The notes under the pieces: model-generated | What the model was told of the DNA's origin: nothing | What the model saw: only the letters and a program-made list of their open reading frames with translations | Databases searched by the model: none | NCBI GenBank assembly: GCA_027482985.1 | Contig: JAIXVO010000386.1 | Coordinates: 1 to 5,954 of the forward strand | Direction: 5' to 3' | Source of the DNA: Cyanobacteriota bacterium | GTDB taxonomy: Bacteria; Cyanobacteriota; Cyanobacteriia; Leptolyngbyales; Leptolyngbyaceae | Length of the DNA: 5,954 nucleotides | Translations under genes and position numbers: made by a program | Part shown: piece after piece, positions 1-4,611 of the stretch | Numbering within the stretch: position 1 is the stretch's first letter | Layout: every line of letters begins with the position of its first letter

Positions 1-584
1 CGCTCCGTTATGCCCCGCCGCTACCCGATTTACTCACGACCTTGATTCAGTTCCTCTCTGATCCACCCGTGGCACCAGAGGCTTTACCGTCCAATCTGGG
101 CGATCGCCTCTCTCGCTTCATCCAGGTGCTCCGCCAATCTCGCAGCCTGATTGTACTGACAGATTTTCAGGCTGTGTTGGCATCCTCCACGACGCATCCT
201 GCCAGCCCCAGAGATTATGGTGAACTCCTGCGCTGTGTGGGCGAAATTCAACATCAAAGCTGCTTAGTCGTGACCAGTAGCCAGAAGCCACAGGAAATAG
301 CGGTTTTGCAAGGCGACACTCTACCCGTGCGGGCACTCACCCTGAAAGGATTAGATCCCCTCGCCTGCCAACAACTTTTACGCGCCAAAGGACTGCCTCC
401 CACGCCCCACAGTGAGGCACTGATTCAACAATGTGAGGGCAACCCGCTGGCCCTCAAGATCGCGGCCACCTTGATTCAGGACGAATTTCAGGGCGACATT
501 GCCCAATTTCTGCAAAGTGCTCCGGCCTTCCCACAGCCCAAGCCATCTCACGGCATCCCAGAGACGCGATACACTGAACGATAG
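1..584 (+). CDS. C-terminal part of an NB-ARC/STAND ATPase-like protein, truncated and possibly degenerate
   Basis: The reading frame is open from the left edge (first full codon at 3), so the gene starts outside the window; 193 codons are visible. The text resembles the second half of the NB-ARC nucleotide-binding domain common in cyanobacterial STAND proteins. It has an opening [11 protein letters not shown] block, a Walker-B-like strand [11 protein letters not shown] (residues 49-59), a [12 protein letters not shown] block (sensor-1 region, about 85-96) and an intact GNPLALKI (GLPL) motif at 146-153. Such proteins usually continue into a winged helix and WD40 or TPR repeats. Here the frame runs into a low-similarity tail ([18 protein letters not shown]) and stops at 582-584. 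The Walker B aspartate appears replaced by threonine (T53) and the usual sensor-1 arginine by serine (S93). I infer a truncated, probably ATP-hydrolysis-deficient protein or a decaying gene. The Walker A region lies upstream and cannot be judged. Confidence 0.7.
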   Translation, partial: LRYAPPLPDLLTTLIQFLSDPPVAPEALPSNLGDRLSRFIQVLRQSRSLIVLTDFQAVLASSTTHPASPRDYGELLRCVGEIQHQSCLVVTSSQKPQEIAVLQGDTLPVRALTLKGLDPLACQQLLRAKGLPPTPHSEALIQQCEGNPLALKIAATLIQDEFQGDIAQFLQSAPAFPQPKPSHGIPETRYTER

Positions 585-604
585 TCGTTTATTTGAGTCG
601 CAGC

Positions 605-1498
605 GTGGTCGTCAAGCCAGAGTGGTTACGGGTGAAAGCGCCCCAGTGGGAACGGGTGGGCAATGTCAAGGAAGTCCTGCGGGATTTGGGCTTGAATACG
701 GTGTGCGAAGAAGCCTCCTGCCCCAACATCGGCGAGTGCTTCAATCATGGCACCGCCACCTTTTTGATTATGGGACCTGCCTGCACCCGCGCCTGCCCAT
801 ACTGCGACATCGACTTTGAAAAGAAACCCAAACCCCTCGACCCCACCGAGCCAGAGCGGTTGGCGGAAGCTGTGCGCCGGATGCAGCTCAACCATGTGGT
901 GATCACCTCTGTGAATCGGGATGACTTGCCTGACGGTGGAGCGTCTCAGTTCGATCGCTGCATTCAAGCCATCCGCCAAATTTCGCCCCACACCACGATC
1001 GAAGTCCTGATTCCCGATTTGTGCGGCAATTGGGCAGCACTGGAAAGTATTTTGGCTGCGCAGCCAGAAGTGTTGAACCATAATACAGAGACGATTCCCC
1101 GGCTCTATAAAAGAGTGCGTCCGCAGGGGGACTATGGGCGATCTCTGGAACTCCTGCGCCAAGTTCACGCCGTTGCCCCCCATCTCTATACTAAGAGCGG
1201 CATCATGGTGGGTTTGGGCGAAACCGATGCGGAAGTCTGCCAGGTGATGCAGGATTTGCGGGCAGTGCATTGCGACATCCTGACCATTGGGCAGTATCTC
1301 CAGCCGACGCAAAAACATCTGGGGGTGCAGGAATTTGTCACGCCCGCCCAATTTGACGCATGGCGCGAATTTGGGGAAGCGATCGGCTTTTTACAAGTGG
1401 TGTCCTCTCCCCTCACCCGCAGTTCCTACCATGCCGAACAGGTGCGCGAGTTGATGACGCGGTATCCCCGACAGGCGGTTGTGAGTGCTGAGGGATGA
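605..1498 (+). CDS. lipA: lipoyl synthase (radical SAM)
   Basis: LipA inserts two sulfur atoms into octanoyl groups carried by E2 subunits of 2-oxoacid dehydrogenases and by the glycine cleavage H protein, in the cytoplasm. From the GTG at 605 the protein has 297 residues, a normal family length. The auxiliary 4Fe-4S cluster ligands are C34, C39 and C45 ([12 protein letters not shown]). The radical-SAM CxxxCxxC motif is C60, C64, C67 (CTRACPYC). The C-terminal RSSYHA motif, whose serine binds the auxiliary cluster, is at 272-277. The start is uncertain. A TTG at 593 in the same frame would add four residues, but the family usually begins close to [19 protein letters not shown], which favours 605. 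Neither start has a clear Shine-Dalgarno sequence. The gene begins about 20 bases after the NB-ARC remnant and overlaps gpsA by four bases. Cyanobacteria often carry a second lipA copy, so this need not be the only one. Function is very likely. Confidence 0.96.
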   Translation: MVVKPEWLRVKAPQWERVGNVKEVLRDLGLNTVCEEASCPNIGECFNHGTATFLIMGPACTRACPYCDIDFEKKPKPLDPTEPERLAEAVRRMQLNHVVITSVNRDDLPDGGASQFDRCIQAIRQISPHTTIEVLIPDLCGNWAALESILAAQPEVLNHNTETIPRLYKRVRPQGDYGRSLELLRQVHAVAPHLYTKSGIMVGLGETDAEVCQVMQDLRAVHCDILTIGQYLQPTQKHLGVQEFVTPAQFDAWREFGEAIGFLQVVSSPLTRSSYHAEQVRELMTRYPRQAVVSAEG

Positions 1499-2469
1499 GC
1501 GTCGATCGGGTCACGCAGTCATCGGTGGCTAGTCTGACGGTCGTGGTGCTGGGAGCAGGCGCGTGGGGCACGACTTTAGCGACCCTCGCCGAGCGCAAAG
1601 GGCATCGGGTGAAAATCTGGTCACGCCGCCTGGAAACCCCATTGCCGCCCGTGCTAGCGGATGCTGATATCGTGATTTCAGCCGTCTCGATGAAGGGCGT
1701 GCGATCGGTGCTGCAACAAATTCAGCCCGATTCGCTGCCCCCCCAAACGATTCTCGTCACAGCCACCAAAGGTTTAGACGCGAATTCCGGTTCCGCGACG
1801 CAACTACCCCGTTTACCCTCCCAACTTTGGCAAGCGGCTTGCCCGGATCAGGCGATCGCCGTCTTATCGGGTCCCAACCTCTCAGAAGAAATTCAGCAAG
1901 GTCTACCAGCCGCCACGGTAGTCGCCAGTGAGACTTTGACCGCCGCCGAAACGGTGCAACGGGCGTTATCCTCCAACAGCTTTCGGATTTACACCAACTC
2001 GGATGTCGTCGGAGTGGAGTTGGGCGGCATTCTCAAAAATGTGATTGCGATCGCGGTCGGTGCCTGTGACGGGTTGAACCTCGGTACTAATGCGAAAGCC
2101 GCCCTAGTGACTCGCGGGTTAGCGGAAATTATTCGCGTCGGCACGGACTGGGGTGCAAAACCCGAAACGTTTTATGGCCTGTCGGGCTTGGGGGATTTGC
2201 TGGCGACTTGCAACAGTGCCCTGAGTCGGAATTACCGGGTGGGTTATGGATTAGCTACCGGAAAATCTCTGGCAGATGTATTGGCGGCATTGGGCGGCAC
2301 CGCAGAAGGCGTGAATACAACAGAAGTCCTGGTCAAACTGGCGGCGCAACAGCAAATTGCCGTGCCCATCTCGCAACAGGTGGCACAACTGTTAAAAGGT
2401 GAAATTACCCCGCAAGCTGCCGTCGCCGCCTTGATGCTCCGGGACTACAAACCCGAATCATTGGATTAA
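1495..2469 (+). CDS. gpsA: glycerol-3-phosphate dehydrogenase [NAD(P)+]
   Basis: This cytoplasmic enzyme reduces dihydroxyacetone phosphate to sn-glycerol-3-phosphate, the precursor of membrane glycerolipids. The 324-residue product has an N-terminal Rossmann nucleotide-binding motif GAGAWG (20-25), TKG (91-93), SGPN (125-128), the segment ELGGILKN with the catalytic lysine K181, [10 protein letters not shown] (199-208), SGLGDL (230-235) and AEG (270-272). The region between the Rossmann motif and SMKGV (residues 65-69) is shorter than in enterobacterial GpsA, which fits the compact cyanobacterial form. The ATG at 1495 shares ATGA with the lipA stop, so translation is probably coupled. A GAGGG at 1490-1494 touches the start codon, too close for a normal ribosome binding site. 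About 13 residues precede the Rossmann strand, a slightly long N-terminus, but I see no later ATG at a better position. The gene ends at TAA, followed by a long non-coding gap. Confidence 0.96.
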   Translation: MSVDRVTQSSVASLTVVVLGAGAWGTTLATLAERKGHRVKIWSRRLETPLPPVLADADIVISAVSMKGVRSVLQQIQPDSLPPQTILVTATKGLDANSGSATQLPRLPSQLWQAACPDQAIAVLSGPNLSEEIQQGLPAATVVASETLTAAETVQRALSSNSFRIYTNSDVVGVELGGILKNVIAIAVGACDGLNLGTNAKAALVTRGLAEIIRVGTDWGAKPETFYGLSGLGDLLATCNSALSRNYRVGYGLATGKSLADVLAALGGTAEGVNTTEVLVKLAAQQQIAVPISQQVAQLLKGEITPQAAVAALMLRDYKPESLD

Positions 2470-2472
2470 CAC

Positions 2473-2537
2473 CGATCGCGACACATTGCACAAGCCCCAC
2501 CCGCAAGTTTTCATGTAGCAACGGGCGCGATCGCGAC
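2473..2537. repeat. HIP1-containing repeat pair after gpsA
   Basis: CGATCGCGAC occurs at 2473-2482 and again at 2528-2537, the second copy overlapping a full HIP1 octamer GCGATCGC at 2527-2534. Because the core is palindromic, CGATCGCG (2473-2480) can also pair with CGCGATCG (2526-2533) across a loop of about 45 bases. This may act as a weak structure downstream of gpsA, but no T-run follows, so I do not call it a terminator. HIP1 abundance alone could explain the similarity. Confidence 0.4.
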
Positions 2538-2604
2538 TTTACAAAACCTGAGTAAAGAAACCGGATCTAGAGACAGAAGTCAGGAAACTAGGGGAAGGGT
2601 GATG

Positions 2605-2616
2605 TAGGTTAACCTA
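2605..2616. promoter_or_regulatory. 12-bp palindrome, possible operator
   Basis: TAGGTTAACCTA is a perfect palindrome about 40 bases upstream of a -10-like hexamer. With its flanks it reads GTAGGTTAACCTAA, one base short of the NtcA consensus GTA-N8-TAC. The spacing to the -10 candidate does not match the usual NtcA activation geometry. A regulator-binding site is possible, but its identity is unknown. Confidence 0.3.
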
Positions 2617-2632
2617 ACCACTGATTCAGGTC

Positions 2633-2662
2633 ACGACTCAATCTCTGGCTAGTCTCTATACT
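2633..2662 (+). promoter_or_regulatory. candidate promoter upstream of sigC
   Basis: TATACT at 2657-2662 matches the bacterial -10 consensus at five of six positions. The best -35 candidate, ACGACT at 2633-2638 with an 18-base spacer, matches poorly. If used, it would give a leader of nearly 290 bases before the ATG at 2955. Other weak hexamers (TATCCT at 2784) exist closer to the gene, so the true start of transcription is not settled. Confidence 0.25.
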
Positions 2663-2663
2663 T

Positions 2664-2711
2664 TCTGGAGGTTAGTCAATCTGGAGATTCGTCAATCTGG
2701 CGACTTCGCCG
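2664..2711. repeat. three imperfect 16-bp tandem repeats
   Basis: Consecutive 16-base units start TCTGG at 2664, 2680 and 2696. Units one and two (TCTGGAGGTTAGTCAA and TCTGGAGATTCGTCAA) differ at two positions. Unit three (TCTGGCGACTTCGCCG) is more diverged. The 10-mer GTCAATCTGG is repeated exactly at 2675-2684 and 2691-2700. The repeats directly follow the candidate -10 box, so they would lie at the start of the transcript. A looser TCTGG copy is seen at 2644. Confidence 0.6.
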
Positions 2712-2736
2712 ATTCCGTCATCGCTTCGTGACAGCC

Positions 2737-2750
2737 ACAGCCCCGGCTGT
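2737..2750 (+). other. small hairpin in sigC leader
   Basis: ACAGCCCCGGCTGT folds into a five-base-pair stem (ACAGC with GCTGT) with a four-base loop. There is no T-run after it. It may be an element of leader structure; chance occurrence is also plausible. Confidence 0.3.
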
Positions 2751-2835
2751 TCATGCAAGCGTCTTGGGTGCATTAAACCTATCTATCCTCAGTCCGAATC
2801 GTTGCAGTGCATAAAGTCCATTTTGTAAGCCGATA

Positions 2836-2863
2836 GGTTCTCACGAGAACCGTAACGTTACGG
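2836..2863. promoter_or_regulatory. two overlapping dyads upstream of sigC
   Basis: GGTTCTC-AC-GAGAACC (2836-2851) is a perfect inverted repeat with seven-base arms. CCGTAACGTTACGG (2850-2863) is a perfect 14-bp palindrome. They share the bases CC at 2850-2851, so as RNA the two structures could not both form fully. As DNA they look like a pair of adjoining protein-binding sites. They end 91 bases before the preferred sigC start and 28 before the alternative ATG at 2892. I do not recognise a known regulator's consensus. Confidence 0.45.
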
Positions 2864-2954
2864 AACTCTAAGCACTGTTCTCCAGTCCCCCATGACGGGA
2901 ACACTAACGATACGACTGAAGCCCACTTATCTGGAGCAACCGAGACAAAGCCCT

Positions 2955-4196
2955 ATGCCAGCAACATCTTTCTACGTTGAAGCAGAATACGACGAGCAAC
3001 CTTTTTCTCAGAGTTTCTCGGCCAATCGGATGGACGAAGATCCCGCGATTGATGACCTGATGAGCCTGGAAGACTCTGTTGATCCCGCCAACCTGCGTCG
3101 TGCTGCCAGTCGTCGTACCACCGATTTAGTCCGCCTCTACTTGCAAGAAATCGGTCGCGTACGCCTCTTAGGACGAGATGAAGAGGTCTCGGAAGCTCAA
3201 CGGGTGCAACGCTATATGAATCTGCTGGAGTTACGGCAACAAGCCGCCGCCGAGCAAGCGGGTGCCATTCAGCAATATGTCCAACTCATTGATGTGCACG
3301 ATCGCCTGACTGCTCAGTTAGGGCATCGTCCCTCCCTCGAACGCTGGGCCAGTGATGCCGCTGTAACCGTTGCCGACCTGAAACCGATCATGGCGGAAGG
3401 CAAACGGGAATGGGCGAAGCAAGCCAATCTTAAAGTCGAAGATCTGGAAAAAATCCAGATGGAAGGCATTCGGGCTAAAGAACATATGATCAAGGCGAAT
3501 TTGCGCCTCGTCGTCTCGGTGGCCAAAAAGTATCAGAATCGTGGCTTAGAACTGCTGGACTTGATTCAGGAAGGCACGTTGGGCTTAGAACGCGCCGTCG
3601 AGAAATTTGACCCCACCAAAGGCTATCGGTTCAGTACCTACGCTTACTGGTGGATTCGCCAGGGCATCACCCGCGCGATCGCGACTCAAAGCCGCACCAT
3701 TCGCCTCCCAGTTCACATCACAGAGAAGCTGAACAAGATCAAAAAAGCGCAGCGCAAAATTTCCCAGGAAAAAGGGCGCACCGCGACGATGGAAGACATC
3801 GCCAACGAGCTGGACATGACCGCTCCCCAGGTCCGGGAAGTGTTGCTGCGGGTGCCGCGATCGGTGTCCCTGGAAACGAAGGTCGGCAAAGAGAAGGACA
3901 CCGAACTGGGTGATTTACTGGAAACCGATGACATCACCCCGGAAGATACCCTCATGCGGGAATCGCTGCGCCGCGACCTGCAACAACTCCTGGATGACCT
4001 CACCAGCCGCGAACGCGATGTGATCCAAATGCGCTTTGGGTTAGGCGATGGACAACCCTACTCTCTGGCCGAAATTGGGCGGGCACTCGACCTTTCCCGC
4101 GAACGAGTCCGGCAGATTGAAGCCAAAGCCCTGCAAAAACTACGCCAACCCAAACGCCGGAATCGGGTACGGGATTATTTGGAAGCACTGAGTTAA
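2955..4196 (+). CDS. sigC: group 2 RNA polymerase sigma factor, SigC type
   Basis: This is a sigma-70 family factor that directs RNA polymerase to promoters; group 2 factors resemble the primary factor but are dispensable and act in stress or growth-phase responses. From the ATG at 2955 the product has 413 residues. Region 1.2 is at about 56-88 (TDLVRLYLQEIGRVRLLGRDEE). Region 2, with the -10 recognition and melting segment (NRGLELLDLIQEGTLGLERAV, YRFSTYAYWWIRQGITRAI), is at about 176-246. Region 3 is at about 254-329. Region 4, with a helix-turn-helix (SLAEIGRALDLSRERVRQIE), is at about 346-399. The N-terminus MPATSFY and the linker between regions 1.2 and 2 recall cyanobacterial SigC, and this decided the start. 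An ATG at 2892 would add 21 residues of low-complexity text. Neither start has a clear Shine-Dalgarno. A long leader precedes it. Sigma-70 membership is certain; the SigC subgroup is from memory of the family. Confidence 0.9.
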   Translation: MPATSFYVEAEYDEQPFSQSFSANRMDEDPAIDDLMSLEDSVDPANLRRAASRRTTDLVRLYLQEIGRVRLLGRDEEVSEAQRVQRYMNLLELRQQAAAEQAGAIQQYVQLIDVHDRLTAQLGHRPSLERWASDAAVTVADLKPIMAEGKREWAKQANLKVEDLEKIQMEGIRAKEHMIKANLRLVVSVAKKYQNRGLELLDLIQEGTLGLERAVEKFDPTKGYRFSTYAYWWIRQGITRAIATQSRTIRLPVHITEKLNKIKKAQRKISQEKGRTATMEDIANELDMTAPQVREVLLRVPRSVSLETKVGKEKDTELGDLLETDDITPEDTLMRESLRRDLQQLLDDLTSRERDVIQMRFGLGDGQPYSLAEIGRALDLSRERVRQIEAKALQKLRQPKRRNRVRDYLEALS

Positions 4197-4298
4197 GGCA
4201 AAAGGCAGAAGGCTGAAGGCAGAGGGATGAGAGCGGCAGGAGCAGGGCAGAGCATTTAGATGTTCTGACTCCTGACTTCTGACTCCTCTCCTCTGCCT
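4197..4298. repeat. heptamer-periodic repeat element with inverted complementary arms
   Basis: Directly after the sigC stop, eight 7-base units of the GGCAGAA/GGCAGAG type run in exact register (4197-4252), with unit five to seven diverged. After an 11-base gap, five units of the complementary type (TCTGACT, CCTGACT, TCTGACT, CCTCTCC, TCTGCCT) run at 4264-4298. AAGGCAGAGG (4216-4225) pairs perfectly with CCTCTGCCTT (4290-4299), so the transcript can form a long imperfect hairpin. This resembles the short tandemly repeated heptamer elements spread through cyanobacterial intergenic DNA. It might also act in 3'-end formation or stability of the sigC message, which is inference. Confidence 0.7.
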
Positions 4299-4360
4299 TT
4301 CTTGAATTCGAGGCCATTACCGGCAATCAGATGTGATACCCTAGATAAGCGAAAAGTTAA

Positions 4361-4434
4361 CGGGATGTGGCGCAGCTTGGTAGCGCACTTCGTTCGGGAC
4401 GAAGGGGCCGCTGGTTCGAATCCAGTCATCCCGA
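4361..4434 (+). tRNA. tRNA-Pro (anticodon CGG)
   Basis: A complete 74-base cloverleaf is visible. The acceptor CGGGATG (4361-4367) pairs with CATCCCG (4427-4433). The D-stem is GCGC/GCGC (4370-4373, 4383-4386). The anticodon stem CTTCG/CGAAG (4388-4392, 4400-4404) encloses loop TTCGGGA. The T-arm is GCTGG-TTCGAAT-CCAGT (4410-4426) with one G-U pair. The anticodon CGG at 4395-4397 reads the proline codon CCG, and G37 is as usual for tRNA-Pro. The sequence strongly resembles bacterial proK. The discriminator base is A4434, and the 3' CCA is not encoded (TTG follows), so it must be added after transcription. No clear promoter hexamers precede it. Confidence 0.97.
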
Positions 4435-4493
4435 TTGGAAGAAAAACAATACTGGCATCGCTTTCTGAGACTTTGGGTGATCTGACGACTCTC

Positions 4494-4510
4494 AAAGCCT
4501 GCGCTTTTTT
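4494..4510 (+). terminator. possible intrinsic terminator of the tRNA gene
   Basis: AAAGC (4494-4498) pairs with GCTTT (4503-4507) around the loop CTGC, and six T bases run to 4510. The stem is short and partly overlaps the T-run. An alternative stem pairs CTTTGGG (4471-4477) with CTCAAAG (4491-4497). The place, 60 bases after the tRNA, is right, and cyanobacteria lack Rho, but stability is modest. Confidence 0.4.
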
Positions 4511-4527
4511 GTGGGTATTTTTAAGGA

Positions 4528-4570
4528 TTTTCAGCCCTAAACTGGCAGGAAAGTGGTAGGAAGCTGAAAA
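4528..4570. terminator. inverted repeat in the convergent spacer, possible bidirectional terminator
   Basis: TTTTCAGC (4528-4535) is the exact reverse complement of GCTGAAAA (4563-4570). The stem can extend inward by CCTA (4536-4539) with TAGG (4557-4560) across a two-base bulge. It sits between the plus-strand tRNA and the end of the minus-strand ABC1 kinase gene, where a shared terminator would be expected. No long T-run follows in either direction, so the terminator role is only an inference. Confidence 0.35.
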
Positions 4571-4611
4571 CTAATTAATAGTCTTGATCATCCACCTGCC
4601 ACTCGCGATCG

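Larger units (their letters stand above)
2470..2954. other. long non-coding region between gpsA and sigC
   Basis: I find no convincing gene in these 485 bases. Base composition and small ORFs look non-coding; the only short reading frames are trivial, such as a seven-codon ATG frame at 2753-2776 with no ribosome binding site. The region holds a HIP1-containing repeat pair (2473-2537), a 12-bp palindrome (2605-2616), a -10-like TATACT (2657-2662), a 16-bp tandem repeat (2664-2711), a small hairpin (2737-2750) and two overlapping dyads (2836-2863). These are listed separately. The most likely role is promoter plus a long 5' leader of the sigma factor gene. No strong T-tract terminator for gpsA is visible. 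Confidence 0.6.

Noticed and set aside
499..819. Plus-strand frame crossing from the NB-ARC remnant into lipA, considered as a frameshifted continuation
   Set aside because: Its text shows no winged-helix or repeat-domain similarity, and most of it lies out of frame inside lipA.
626..1351. Long minus-strand open frame opposite lipA
   Set aside because: It lies wholly antisense to a clear LipA coding sequence and its translation shows no recognisable domain; it is a shadow of codon bias.
2753..2776. Seven-codon ATG frame in the sigC leader as an upstream regulatory ORF
   Set aside because: It has no ribosome binding site and no coding character beyond a start and a stop; chance is sufficient.
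4197..4298. Heptamer array considered as a CRISPR array
   Set aside because: Units are 7 bases with no spacers, so it does not have CRISPR architecture.
4256..4495. Minus-strand frame with a plausible-looking peptide (GMTGFEPAAPSSRTKCATKLRH)-like text
   Set aside because: It is the antisense of the tRNA-Pro gene, a well-known source of false hypothetical proteins in databases.
4302..4559. Plus-strand frame of 85 codons spanning the tRNA
   Set aside because: It runs through the complete tRNA-Pro gene, so its translation is not a real protein.
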